A stretch of DNA of 64,000 bases from Phyto melanocephala (GCA_941918925.1 OW799234.1:13964501-14028500), one strand, 5' to 3'. Shown: positions 32,239-44,225, numbered from the stretch's first letter. The notes: generated by a model from the sequence alone, not told the origin. Translations and numbers: made by a program.

Positions 32239-32760
32239 TCAAGCTTGTTGAAACCGCATGTCATCCACATCCATGCCGTCTAGTTGTGGCCTTAACAACT
32301 CCGTTAACAAATTCCTGTAACAAATGGCGTTTACAATTTCTTTAATTTCGGCCTCATTTTCAAAAAAGTAAGGCTTAATCACGCCGCCTAACCAAAATCC
32401 ACGCCAGACAGTTGCTCCTTGTAAGTGTATTTGCCTCTCATGGATTCTGAGATTTTTGAGCCCCAAATTCGACAGTTTCGTGTATAAACGAGGTCATTCA
32501 GATGTATGTGCGTTGCATCGGTAAAGATGCGTTTTTTTTTGAAAACTTTACGAACTGCCGTCAATTTTTATGGTCTGCTAGTTTGAGCACCTGAGTCAGC
32601 TGAGTTTTGTACGCATGAAGGTGGATGTCTTTTGTCAAAATTCACTGCGCAGTGCTTTGTGAAATTGGAAGTTAAAAAGAACGATGCCGAATTTATATTT
32701 TCGGTGACACTCTCGTTTATAATAGCAAGAGACTAATTGGTACGTTGACGCACAGGAGTC
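32239..32760 (-). pseudogene. Degenerate mariner transposase, middle part
   Basis: The minus-strand frame from about 32530 reads IFTDATHIHLNDLVYTRNCR, then WGSKNLRIHERQIHLQGATV, GGVIKPYFFENE and LDGMDVDDMRFQQA before stops. These are the mariner blocks from the first catalytic Asp (F-T-D-E-A-H) through G-P-Y-F-F to just before the second Asp block (M-W-F-Q-Q-D-G-A), where the match ends. Here the first Asp remains and the second is lost. Weak upstream similarity reaches about 32760. Confidence 0.7.
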
Positions 32761-33009
32761 TTACTGTCTCCAACCAAACTAGTTTCTTCAAATTTTTTCC
32801 TCAAATGGTGGACACATTAGGTGCACTTTCTTGACTAAATATGCTTTAAGGCCTGAGAATGGTTTCAGCATAACTATCCACATTTTTGTGATAGGTTTCC
32901 ACAATTATAACGGTTTGTTATTTTGTAAGCCGCTCCATCAATAATAATAATAATAATTACCGGAATAAAGTTGTCAGATTTTAGAGTTGCCACTTGCACA
33001 AAAAAACTT

Positions 33010-33403
33010 AAAATAAAAAAAAATGTTGGCTCAGCTGGGATTCGATGCCACGTTTACTCTAACCAGTATATATGTATGTTGTTGTTGTAATTGTGAAAAA
33101 AACGAGGTGGTCGTGGTTTTTTGCTCATATCTCAGAAAGTTATAGGGAGATTGTGCTGAATTTTAAAAGCGATTCATTCCTGGATATTTCCAAGAGATTG
33201 ATAACATACTCAGATCTGAGGAACATAGAGTTGCTTCTATTAGTTGATTTCAACCAACACAGACGGTAAGGGCTTAATCGACTCCTTTATTCATAAGCTT
33301 TCAGAAAATATATACTTTATGGGGTCGGAAATGAAAATTTTAGAAATTATAAACGGAATGACAAATCTATATATACCCTTGTGCACCACAGGTGAAGGAT
33401 ATA
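33010..33403 (-). mobile_element. DINE-like element, 5' half
   Basis: Read inverted, it runs from a 5' stem with CACCTGTGGTGCACAAGGG through CATTTCCGACCCCATAAAGT to the CATCGAATCCCAGCTGAGCC core, where it stops. The next copy begins at the following base, so two copies lie head to tail. Confidence 0.7.
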
Positions 33404-34130
33404 ACAAGTAACAGTGCTATATTCGGCCGTGCCGAATCTTATATACCCTTCACAACGTGTAGTCATGCAATAACAATTGTTTGTATCACCATTCATCCCA
33501 TATAAAATACGTGCATACGTACACGTTAGAATAAATGTGGCATCGAATCCCAGCTGAGCCAAAAAAATTTTATTTTATTTTATTTAATATATTATTTATA
33601 TTTTATTATTTTTTTTTTTATATTTTTTTTAAATTTTTAAAAAAAATTTTTTTTAATTTTTTTTTAAATTTTTTTAAAATTTTTTTTTTGTAGTTTTTTT
33701 TTATTATTTTTTTCTTATTTTTAATTTTTTTTTTTGTAATTTTTTTTGTTTGGTATGGTTTTTACATGTATGTATGTATGTTGTTGTTGTAATTGTGAAA
33801 AAAAACGAGGTGGTCGTGGTTTTTTGCTCATATCTCAGAAAGTTATGGGACGATTCTGCTGAATTTTAATAGCGATTCATTCCTGGATATTTCCAAGAGA
33901 TTGATACCATATACAGATCTGAGGAACATATAGTTGCTTCTAAAAGTTGATTTCAACCAACACACGGACAGACGGATAGACGGACAGACGGTCAGGGCTT
34001 AATCGACTCCTCTATTCATAAGCTTTCAGAAAATATATACTTTATGGGGTCGGAAATGAAAATTGTAGAAATTACAAACGGAATGACAAGCCCATATATA
34101 CCCTTGTGCACCACAGGTGAAGGATATAAA
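33404..34130 (-). mobile_element. Full-length DINE-like element
   Basis: Inverted, it starts TATATCCTTCACCTGTGGTG at 34130 and ends with the 3' hairpin GATTCGGCACGGCCGAATAT and AGCACTGTTACTTG at 33404. The poly-T/A core lies at 33560-33740, beside CATCGAATCCCAGCTGAGCC. About 727 bp. It serves, with 54153-54824, as the reference for this family. Confidence 0.8.
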
Positions 34131-35555
34131 AATTATATTCTCACTGAGACACTCTTTAGATGCGAAAGCCATATGTGTTCAAAATATTGGAAAAATTTCA
34201 ATACCTTGTATAAATTTATATAAAAATATTATTCTGTAACCTTGCGGAGAAAAAGCCAATTTTTGCAAATGACGTACGATTAATAACTATGGTTTTCAGT
34301 AGAAGTAGGGAAGATACTACTATATTTACTACTTCTTGTTGTAGTAGTGGTTAAATCAGTCACTTATACCATCCACAGATCTATCGAATTTTAATTTACA
34401 ATAAACAAAATGCGTCATTAGTTGAAACGCTTACTGGATTTAATCTTTAGAGACAAAATAGTGTCAACAGATTTACCATATACGATTAAGAAGTTTGAGT
34501 AAAAAGTCCTCCAAAACACTAACAATTATAACAAAATATTACAAGAGAAGCAGTAAGTACAAAATTGGAATCAAAAGAGTTCTTATCTTTTGAAGTGGTG
34601 GGTATTCTTAAGTTTCAGTGTTTTTAGTACTTAGGTTGTTGTCGTTGTTGTTGTTGTTGGGGTTTGATTAAATACTCATACTAAACACAGTGACTATCTA
34701 CAGCTGATATTGGCAAATGTCTGAGGGCCTAGATAATGCTAACTAAAAGCAACAACAACACATAAAGCAACGGCTATTTCTATGAAAATGGAGAAAATAA
34801 AAAACCAACAAAAATAGCTCCTGCCAGCTTTTGTTGTTGTTATTGCTTGGTTGGTGGTACTAACTGACTGTCAAGTTTATAAAATTAAATAAATTAACTC
34901 AATAAGATTTAATATCGCAGTATTGCGAACATAAACACAGCGGCAGTTTAGCGCTGAGGACGTGCAATTCAATAACGGGCAGAAAAAAAAAATAAATTAT
35001 AAATTTCTTTGATGAGAAATTTAAAACAAATAAATAAATTATTTTATTAAATAAAAAAAATTTTTTTTTCTTTAAAAAATACTTAAAACAAGCGAATGTT
35101 GTTTAATAACAATTTAAATTTGCCACAAAACGTTTAACAAACATTTTGTTTGGCTTTTTGAACGGCTAAAATTTGAACTCGTTTAAAATATAATAGAGTT
35201 TAAACAAGAATTAAAGCTTAAACGTAAAAGTAAAGTCTTTTAAATGTTAAAAAAAGTTTAAAAATTTTTAAAACATTATTACGTGTTTAAGTTTAGTTTA
35301 CAATTTAAAGCTTTTGTGGTGAGTTGAGTAAAAAAAAGCTTGACAACGTAAGTTAAGCTTTGTGCAAGAATAAACTACAGCGATCACACAAACTTTATAC
35401 ATGTATTGGTATTAGTGAGTAATAAAAACACACAGTTACAAAACGCTTTAATAAAGAAAATATTGTAACATTTGTATAAACTGTTAATAACAGTTTTTTT
35501 TGTGTGTGAAGAAGTGTGAGTTTGCAAGTGTTTCAGCAGCCTACATAACAGAAAT
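34131..35555 (+). other. Probable promoter and 5' UTR region of the signal-peptide exon
   Basis: No transposon ends were found. GTTGTTGTCGTTG microsatellite-like runs lie near 34636 and 34829. A GC-richer block near 34930-34985 precedes a long A/T-rich leader ending at the ATG of 35556. A transcription start cannot be fixed by eye. Confidence 0.35.
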
Positions 35556-35640
35556 ATGTTACGGAAAACATTACTCTATCTAGCTGTCATGCTAGTTTTT
35601 TGCCTTAACCATCATACATCGTTGGCGAGAGAAATTAGAG
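35556..35640 (+). CDS. First coding exon of an unidentified secreted or membrane protein
   Basis: The ATG has a favourable context (AGAAATATG). The 28 encoded residues are a textbook signal peptide: MLRK, a hydrophobic core TLLYLAVMLVFCL, a polar NHHTS and a likely cleavage after SLA. After one further base the exon meets GAG|GTGAGT at 35641, a near-perfect donor; reading on gives low-complexity intron sequence. The gene therefore continues rightward after a phase-1 intron. No downstream exon was recognised within the window. A possible second first exon of the same phase lies 13 kb away at 48656. The mature protein, and hence its function, is unknown from this sequence. Confidence 0.6.
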
Positions 35641-35810
35641 GTGAGTTTCTCAAAATTTTTTTAAAACTGAAAAATGTTTTTTTTTTCTTTTTAATTTTAT
35701 TAAGAAGATCGAATTATGTACAGTTTATTGGGCGAGACTTTAAAGTAGAAATTAAGTGAAAAACAACTGCGAAAATGAGCAGGACAAAACTGGTGATAAT
35801 AGAGAGATTA

Positions 35811-36534
35811 TCTATATATTGAAAAGTGAAACTCTGTCTGTATGTGTGTGTGTGTTATAGACTCCGAAACTGTAAAACCGATCGGACTCAAACTTTGGCA
35901 AGTTGTTGTACACATTCCAGCGAGTGTTTATGGGTAGTAAAAAGTGGGCGAAGCCACGCCCATAAAAAAACATAATTTTTAGCTACTTTCACTTGCCCGA
36001 TTTTTCTGAAACTTTGCACACATATTGAACATATTGATTTTACAATTTCGTAATAAGGAAAGTGGGCAGGGCCATGTCCATAAAAAATAAATTATAATTT
36101 TTAGCTACTTGCACTAGATCGATTTTTCTGAAACTGTGCACACATATTGAGCTGTCATGACTATATAATTTCGTGATTAGAAAAGTGGGCAGGGTCACGC
36201 CCATAAAAAAATTTATAGTTTTGAGGTACTTGCATTGGGCCAAATTTTCTGAAACTTTACACACATATTGAGCTGTCATGACTTTACAATTTCGTGATTA
36301 GAAAAGTTGTCAGTGCCACGCCCATAAAAACTTGAACTTCACTGATTTTCCTGAAACTTTGCACACAGATATTGAGCTGTCATGACTATACAGTTTCGTG
36401 AATAAAAAAGTGGGCAGTGCCACGGCCATAAAAAAAGTTATAATTTTTAGCTTCTTGTACTTGATATTCAATTAAAATTCAGAATGCATTTTTATTCATT
36501 AAGGGGCGTAGCAACGCACGCTGTGCTTGGCTAG
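35811..36534 (+). mobile_element. Non-autonomous Helitron, intact TC...CTAG ends
   Basis: It is inserted between A (35810) and T (36535), starting TCTATATATTGAAAAGTGAA and ending GCACGCTGTGCTTGGCTAG. It carries about five tandem units with CACGCCCATAAAAA, GTACTTGCA and ACACATATTGAGCTGTCATG. It is the same family as 19555-20211 in the other orientation. It lies inside the first intron of the signal-peptide gene. Non-coding. Confidence 0.8.
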
Positions 36535-37193
36535 TAAAAGGGTTGCTGTTGGGAAAATTTCGATCTAACTCATTGTGGTAAGATAATGTGAAGAATGTAA
36601 ACAAATTAGTTACCGAATTAAATTTACTTAAAACCTGGGACTTAAATAGATGATATTTACATCCAACACGTAATCACTGATCAAAGAGTGCTGATAATGA
36701 AATCCATATCTGGTTTCGAAAAAACATTCCACTCGGCTAGTGTCGGTCAAACAATAATTTTCCAGATCATTCTTTCATTATCACAATTAAAAAAATTCGT
36801 TTTAAAATAATATTTGTTTAAAATATTTGTTTAAAAAACTACGAAAGTGTTTGCATGTCCTGGTACCAAATTCTCTCTGACATTTAAAAGTCATTAACAT
36901 TTTTCTCGAACCTGTAAGTTTTTCGGGCTCTTGGTTTACACATTTTAATAAGAATTTGCCCATGTTTGCACCCCGCATATTGCGCAGACCAGTATCAATC
37001 TTTTGAAAATATTCAGCAATGAATCGGAACTGAAATTTAGTACAATCGCCCTATAACGAGCGGGCCATTTTCACTCAGAATTAATGCTTTTGCTACTTCT
37101 TACAATTTATTAAAAAAGTTTAATAAAAAATGCATTAATGATTATGGTATTTAAAAATGTAATGATTTTGGTATTTGAACAATAACGGCATCT
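36535..37193. other. Gene-free spacer
   Basis: No features beyond short AT-rich repeats. Confidence 0.3.
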
Positions 37194-37205
37194 TTTGCAT
37201 GTTTA

Positions 37206-37413
37206 GGGTGTCCCAGTGGACTAGTCAGTAGTGTGTTGGTCTGCTAGTATGGGGGTTGCGGGTTCGATTCCCGCCAGAGACTCTGGACTGGTCTGCTTCT
37301 CTTTCTCTTCTATTCTAACTATTTCTATTCTTCTCTCTATCAAGACGTCACAATGGACCGTAATGGTCTCCGAGTGAGGGTGTGAGGGTAACTTTGCATC
37401 AGCCTTACCTACC
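37206..37413 (+). mobile_element. tRNA-derived SINE with 12-bp target-site duplication
   Basis: The head resembles a tRNA gene. A degenerate A box TGGACTAGTCAGTAG lies at 37217-37231 and a perfect B box GGTTCGATTCC at 37261-37271, for RNA polymerase III. A pyrimidine-rich stretch and a tRNA-unrelated body follow, ending CAGCCTTACCTACC with no poly-A. TTTGCATGTTTA is duplicated exactly at 37194-37205 and 37414-37425, showing LINE-mediated insertion. It is moved by another element's reverse transcriptase; which one is unknown. Confidence 0.85.
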
Positions 37414-37425
37414 TTTGCATGTTTA

Positions 37426-38069
37426 CTTTTCTTTATGCGAAAATTCCTTGAGAGCGAAATTTTTTTTTGTTGTTTTAAAATTAATAATTATACTAAAAAA
37501 GATAATTTTGTTGTTGTTGTAAGACTTAAGTATGTAAAGTGTAAATAAAACAAAAAAAAAAATAATACTTAAACTACATTTTGTTTAGAGCATATTTATA
37601 TCAGTCAAACTTGTGTCCCATTATGCACAGCAGACACTGTAATATTTAATAAATTTTAAATAGATTCGTTTTGTTTTTGTTTTAAATCAAAAGTATTGTT
37701 ATTACTAATCTAATCAGTTTATAAAAATGTTAACTATTTCAGGTCATAAAAAAATATTTCATTTAAAGATTTTTTCCATTAAACTATGATGTTGTACATA
37801 TTACGTGTGACAATTTGGTTTTATTTGATTAACGGGGACTTTTCTTTCTAATTAACAAATTAACAGATTTAAATGGTCGATAAAACTAAATTGAAAATTA
37901 ATTCAAACTTAAACCAATTAAGACCGTTTAATTGCCCATTATTAAGACAGAAGACTAAAAAAAAACAAAAATCGTACGGTTTGACATGGAATGACTCCAC
38001 TGCGTCAAAAAAAAAGAAATAGAGACACTGTTATAGTGTACTTGCTAGCCCTAAATTTCTTTAATTATT
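37426..38069. other. Gene-free AT-rich spacer
   Basis: No supported feature. A (TTG)n run lies near 37508. Confidence 0.3.
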
Positions 38070-39316
38070 ATACCCGCCATCAAAAAAATAGTGCGAGTAT
38101 ATTCATTTTGTCATTCCATTTGTAACACATCGAAATATCCATTTTAGACCCCATAAAGTATATATATTTTGAATAGGGGTTTCATTTTATGACGATCTAG
38201 CTATGTCCGTCCGTCTGTTGAAAGCACGATAGAGGTCGGACCGAAAAAGCTAGGGAGCTTAAATTTTGCCAGAATATTTCTTATACACAAGGTTTGTTTG
38301 GTATTTAAAATGGGCTGTTGGGAAGAGAGTTATAGCTCGTAATGCAAGAGTAGGTAAAAAAAACCGTGTCCTTCCAACATCGAATAAAATGCAATTGTGT
38401 CCAAACGCATTAACGTAGACTCAAGAAACTTCGAATATATAATTTCTGAGTAAAAATAATGTTTTTCCCTGAAAATTGCTTAAATCTATGCATTAGGAAA
38501 GGAGTTATAAATCAAAATGTACGAAAATTTATACCGCACACTGTATTTTCCGGTATATTCAAAATTTAAAACCTAATAAAACTGATAAAATTAGATGTGC
38601 GATTCTTAATTTTGCAAACATTGCTTTTTGTTCAAAGGCTTTGTACTAACGGAAAATAAATGTAACACGCCCACTTTTACGCCCACCTCCCATATAGCGC
38701 TTTATCTCAAATTTATTTAATTCCTCTATGAATAAAGATTTTGGAATAATAAAAGACTATATTGAAACATCTAAGTTGTACTCATTCGCAAAACCAACTT
38801 TGACACGCCTACTATAACGCCCACTTTTCTCGTTATCTACTGTTAATTAAATTTCAAAGCTCATAAAACCGACAAAATTAGAGGTATGATGATGAAATTT
38901 GCTACATCATCATCATCTAGTCAATGTCATTATTATGCCAGAAAATTTAGATGACACGCCCACTTTAACGCCTACCTCCCATATAACGGTTCATCTTAAA
39001 TTCATATAATTTCTCTATGGACAAAGTTTTTGGAAGAATAAAGGACTACATTGAAATATCACAGTTTAATTTATTAGCAGAAACTATATTGACACGCCTA
39101 CTTTAACGCCCACTTTGATTCAAAGACTAAATTTACGAAAACATTTTGCTAGCATATCGAAGTTATACAAAGAAAATGATACATATTTGAGTATAAAGAG
39201 ATCATTCCATAGCGATCAACGTTATAAACAAAATAATAAATTTTGTGCTATAAAAAAACATCAAATTGGTGGTGGGGGTATAAAAGATTCGGCACAGCCG
39301 AATATAGTGCTCTAAC
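38070..39316 (+). mobile_element. DINE-like element, type B, near full length
   Basis: TTATACCCGCCATC, TTTGTCATTCCATTTGTAAC, TTAGACCCCATAAAGTATAT and GATCTAGCTATGTCCGTCC start it. GATTCGGCACAGCCGAATAT and AGTGCTCTAACT end it. The interior has repeated GACACGCC(C/T)AC and TTAACGCC(C/T)AC words. Partial copies lie at 4449 and 60540. Non-coding. Confidence 0.7.
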
Positions 39317-40094
39317 TTTTTTTTTTATAATTCTAATTTTGACTTTAAATAATCATTTAATTTTCCAACAAAATCTGAAGAATTCCTGCTTATTTGTTAG
39401 AATTTATTATTCAGTTGTATGCATTTTCAATGCACTCTTTTGCAACACTCACGAAACATGACAATAATAAAAAAATTATATTCTCAAAACTCTATGCACG
39501 TCATATTACAAGTATTCTTTAAGTAATTGACAAAATTATGTTTAATCATCACTTTTTATTTCGTTTTATACTTTGCACTTGGCTTTTCAGAAAAACCCCA
39601 AACCCAAATAAAATTAAATGTAATTAAATCTATTAAAATTAATGTTTACTTGCAAATAACTATTTTACTGAATAACATTTATGCAAAGTCATAGTAAATA
39701 TGATGAGATGAACTTTGTAAATTTATTAGATTTTTTTATCACTGATTCCCAAGAAAATTTCAATAATTTAAACTTTAAAGATCTTGGAAATTTTGCTTAA
39801 AAATAGTATTAATTTATTTTTGCTTTTTTTTCTTTAATTTTTTTTAAACTTTATTATAAAACAGTTGTAAAAGTAAACTTTATTATTTGATAAGATAAAT
39901 CAATGGCAGTCAGTCGTTAAGGGGTGATGATGAAAGGGGCGCCTGAAAAAACGTGTTGCATATTAATTAGTGTTTTAAGTATTTTAGTTACTATCGATTT
40001 GTATTTATTAACTTAGTATTATGACAACAATTAATACAAAATACAATTTAATTGTGTATAGAAATGAAACAATTGAAGACAAATCGAGATGAAA
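39317..40094. other. Gene-free AT-rich spacer
   Basis: No ORF, RNA or repeat end recognised. Confidence 0.3.
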
Positions 40095-40954
40095 CAAGTA
40101 AGAGCGCTATATTCGGCCGTGCCGAATCTTATATACCCTTCACAACGTGTAGTCATGCAATAACAGTAGTTTGTGTCACCATTTATCCCATATGAAATAC
40201 GTACATACATATAAAAAGATACATATATAAAAACATCCCATTGTAAAATTATAAACTTACGTATGTATGTTAAAAAAAAAATAAAAAAAAAATTTACAAA
40301 ACAAATTTAAAAAAAAAAAAATTTTAAAAAAAATTAAAAAAAAAATTAAAAAAAAAATTAAAAAAAATATTAAAAAAAAAATTTAAAAAAAAATTTAAAA
40401 AATAATTAAAATATATACATATAATAAATATAAAACAAAAAAATAAAAAAAAATATTAAAAAAAAAATTTTAAAAAAATAATAATAAAAATATAAATAAT
40501 ATATTAAATAAAAAATAAAAAAAAAAAATAAAAAAAAATTAAAAAAATAAATAAAAAAAATTTTTTTTTTGCTCTGCTGGGATTCGATGCCACGTTTTCT
40601 CTAACCAGTATACACGTTTGTATGTATGTATGTTGTTGTTGTAATGTTGTTTTTGTGAAAAAAAAAATCGAGGTGGTCGTGGGTTTTTGCTCATATCTCA
40701 GTTGTTTATGTACCGATGTTTCTGATTTTCAATACCGATCTACTCCCGAATATTTTGGATATTTTAATACCTTACCCGGGTCCAACCTATGTCGGGGGGC
40801 TTCAAAAAGTTGATTTCAACATACACACGGACAGACTGACAGGGCTTAATCGACTCCCCTATTCATAAGCTTTCAGAAAATATATACTTTATGGGGTCGG
40901 AAATGAAAGTTGTAGAAATTTCACACGGAATGACAAACCTATATATACCCTTTT

Positions 40955-42387
40955 TATACCCTTCACACAGTGAACAAGTAACAGTGCTATATTCGGCCGT
41001 GCCGAATCTTATATACCCTTCACAACGTGTAGTCATGCAATAACAATTGTTGGTATCACCATTCATCTCATATCAAATACGTACATATGTATATACTGGT
41101 TAGAATAAATGTGGCATCGAATCCCAGCTGAGCCAAAAAAATTTTATTTTATATAATATATTATTTAAATTTTGTTATTATTTTTTTTTTATATATTTTT
41201 TTTTAATTTTTTTAAAAAATTTTTTTTGAAAAAATTTTTTAAAATTTTTTTTAAAATTATTTTAAAATTTTTTTTTTATAATTTTTTTTATTATTTTTTT
41301 TTTATTTTTAATATTTTTTCTTTTTGTAATTTTTCTTTTTTTGTATGGTTTTTACATATATTTATGTATGTTGTTGTTGTAATTGTGTAAAAAAACGAGG
41401 TGGTCGTGGTTTTTTGCTCATATCTCCGAAAGTTATTGAGCGATTGTGCTGAATTTCAATAGCGATTCATTCCTGAATATTTCCAAGAGATTGATACCAT
41501 ATAGAGATCTGAGGAACATATAGTTGCTTCTAAAAGTTGATTTCAACCAACACACGGACAGACGGGCAGACGGATAGACGGACAGACGGACAGACGGTCA
41601 GGGCTTAATCGACTCCTCTATTCATAAGCTTTCAGAAAATATATACTTTATGGGGTCGGAAATGAAAATTGTAAAAATTACAAACGGAATGACAAAGCTA
41701 TATATACCCTTGTGCACCACAGGTGAAGGGTATAAAAAGGGTATATATAGGTTTGTCATTCCGTGTGAAATTTCTACAATTTTCATTTCCGACCCCATAA
41801 AGTATATATTTTCTGAAAGCTTATGAATAGGGAAGTCGATTAAGCTCTGTCAGTCTGTCCGTCTGTCCGTCTGACCGTCTGTCCGTGTGTATGTTGAAAT
41901 CAACTTTTTGAAGCCCCCCGACATCGCTTGGACCCGGGTGAGGTATTAAAATATCAGAAATATTCGGGAGTAGATCGCTATTGAAAATCAGAAACATCGG
42001 TACATAAACAACTGAGATATGAGCAAAAACCCACTACCACCTCGATTTTTTTTTCACAAAAACAACATTACAACAACAACATACATACATACAAACGTGT
42101 ATACTGGTTAGAGAAAACGTGGCATCGAATCCCAGCTGAGCCAAAAAAAATTTTCTTTTATATTTTAAAAATTTTTTTTTAAATTTTTTTTTTTTTATTT
42201 TTTTTTTTTAACATACATACGTAAATTTATAATTTTACAATGGGATGTTTTTATATATGTATATTTTTTATATGTATGTACGTATTTCATATGAGATGAA
42301 TGGTGATACAAACTACTGTTATTGCATGACTACACGTTGTGAAGGGTATATAAGATTCGGCACGGCCGAATATAGCGCTCTTACTTG
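40955..42387 (+). mobile_element. Middle DINE-like element of the nest
   Basis: It starts TATACCCTTCACACAGTGA (40955-40973) and resumes at about 41735 with AAAAGGGTATATATAGG. It then runs through CATTTCCGACCCCATAAAG and the CATCGAATCCCAGCTGAGCC core to GATTCGGCACGGCCGAATAT and AGCGCTCTTACTTG at 42387. The break falls in the loop of its own 5' hairpin and is filled by a third copy. Confidence 0.75.
40974..41734 (-). mobile_element. Innermost DINE-like element of the nest
   Basis: Full-length minus-strand copy with the 3' hairpin GATTCGGCACGGCCGAATAT (inverted, about 40990-41009), A/T core at 41140-41350, five ACGGACAGACGG-type words at 41552-41598 and the 5' stem CACCTGTGGTGCACAAGGG ending at 41734. 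It is the youngest of the three by position. Confidence 0.75.
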
Positions 42388-42634
42388 TTCACTGTATGAA
42401 GGGTATAAAAATAGGGGAAGAAAACGTTGAACAGGCACACTGAAAGAAAAGCTACAATTTTTTTAAATAAATGCCCAATAATAAATTGTTTTTGCTACAA
42501 TACAGTAATCCCTTAATTTACGTTGCAGTTTCCTTATTCGAGAAAAAAATGGTTACGATCGGTGCAGGGAGCAGAGCAGCTATAAGAAAGTAGAATGAAC
42601 ATACACACCACTATAGATTATATATATATCTTCT

Positions 42635-43944
42635 TCTATACATATATATAAAATTCACGTGCCACAGTGTTTGTCACCAAACTCCTCCGAAACGGCTAAA
42701 CCGATTTTAATGAAATTTTGCATACACATTCTATAGGTCTGAGAATAGGTTTATAACTATTTTTTATATTCCTTAATGAAGTGGGCGTGGCACATCCCAT
42801 ACAAAGTGAATTTTTAGCATCATATATCTTGATTACTATGAAAGGGAGAGCTTCGAAAATTCGTGCGACATCATTTGTTGTTACTATTTGTAGCCGTACC
42901 GAAAATGGGCAGGATCGCATAAGTGGGCGTGGTAGCTGCGATACAAAGTGAATTTTTAATATCATATATCCTGAGTACTATCACAGGGAAAGCTTTTTAA
43001 ATTTACGTGAGGCCTTCCATTAGTAATTTGAGTAGCCATGCCGAAAATGGGCGGGATCGGATAAATGGGCGTGGTAGCTCCCAAACAAAGTGAATTTTTA
43101 ACATCATATATCTTGAGTACTATCACAGAGAGAGCTTTTTTAATTTGTGCACACATATTGAGCTGTCATGACTATATAATTTGGTGATTAGAAAAGTGGG
43201 CAGTGCCACGCCCATAAAAAAAAGTTATAATTTTCAACTACTTGAACTTCCCCGATTTTTCTGAAATTTTGCACGCACATATTGAGCTCTCATGATTACA
43301 CAATTTCGTGATTAGAAAAGTGGGCAGTGCCACGCCCATAAAAAATATGTTATCATTTTTAGCTACTTGCACTAGATCGATTTTTATGAAACTGTGCACA
43401 CATATTGAGCTGTCATGACTATATAATTTGGTGATTAGAAAAGTGGGCAGTACCACGCCCATAAAAAATTTTTTCTTGCAATTATTCTTCAAACTCAATT
43501 TAGGTTCTTACGGACAGTTTTTCTTTAAATTTAAAGTGGGCACCTCCTATACAAAATCAACAGTTTTTACGGCATATCAAGATAATGGGGAGACCAGTTT
43601 GGCTATTTTTTCTTAAAATAATCCTTCAAGCCCAAGTGAGATTTTTACGAACAGCACTTAAATTTTGAAATTGGCGTGTCATCTTCCATAAAAAGTCAAC
43701 GGTTAGACCGATTTGACAAGTTTGTTTGTTCAAATAAATTGATACTCTAACAAATCACATATAATTTTTATACTTTAGTAATTAAAGTAATAACAGAAAT
43801 CTGAATATGCCACAAAAACTGTTTGCTTTGTATGGAAGGTGTAATACTCACATCATATTTAAACAAAATATCCGTTCTTACTTTTTTTATATAATAGTAG
43901 ACAGATAATAATGAATTGATTGGTCCAGCAAAGCGGGCCACTAG
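42635..43944 (+). mobile_element. Chimeric Helitron-like element
   Basis: It begins TCTATACATATATATAAAAT and ends CAGCAAAGCGGGCCACTAG before T, the Helitron pattern. The first 500 bp carry about three units with AAGTGAATTTTTA(A/G)CATCAT and GTGGGCGTGG. At about 43140 it switches abruptly to units of the other Helitron family (ATTGAGCTGTCATGACTAT, GTGGGCAGTGCCACGCCCAT) until 43470, then returns to its own type. Confidence 0.6.
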
Positions 43945-43974
43945 TTGAACAAATTTTATAAAAAAATCTCTAAA

Positions 43975-44225
43975 TAAAAAATGGCTTCTGTAATAAAAGG
44001 GGGGGATAAAATTTTGTTAACACTCTTAGTATGAGATTGTTTAATAGAATATATTACACCAGGCTTTTAAATCCAAGATGGCGTTCTAAATTAACACTCG
44101 AAATGCAGAGCTTGATCAGTAGAATGCAGTACACTTTGAAGAATCTTTGAAACCAAAATGACATCTAAACAAAATGGCGTATTACGATCATTTACATACT
44201 TAGTGAGGCAATGTCCTATAATAAT
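43975..44225 (+). mobile_element. DINE-like fragment, AAGATGGCG subtype
   Basis: AAAAATGGCTTCTG, CCAAGATGGCGTTCTAAAT, GCTTGATCAGTAGAATGCAG and ACAAAATGGCGTATTAC match the bodies at 8526 and 46590. No ends are present. Confidence 0.5.

Larger units (their letters stand above)
40095..42408 (-). mobile_element. Outer DINE-like element of a three-level nest
   Basis: The outer copy is on the minus strand. Its 3' hairpin starts at 40095, its body runs to about 40954, and the remaining piece of its 5' stem (TTCACTGTATGAAGGGTATA) lies at 42388-42408. A + strand copy (40955-42387) interrupts its 5' terminal hairpin. A 290-bp A/T homopolymer core is at 40270-40560. Confidence 0.75.

Noticed and set aside
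34636..34860. GTTGTTGTT tracts as a coding poly-Val/poly-Asn region
   Set aside because: They are short microsatellites in all frames without an extended ORF.
37206..37280. Possible functional tRNA gene
   Set aside because: The A box is degenerate, the cloverleaf stems do not close, and the segment is the head of a SINE flanked by target duplications.
41172..41390. Phe-rich ORF
   Set aside because: It is the poly-T core of a DINE-like element. Similar false ORFs arise in the other copies.
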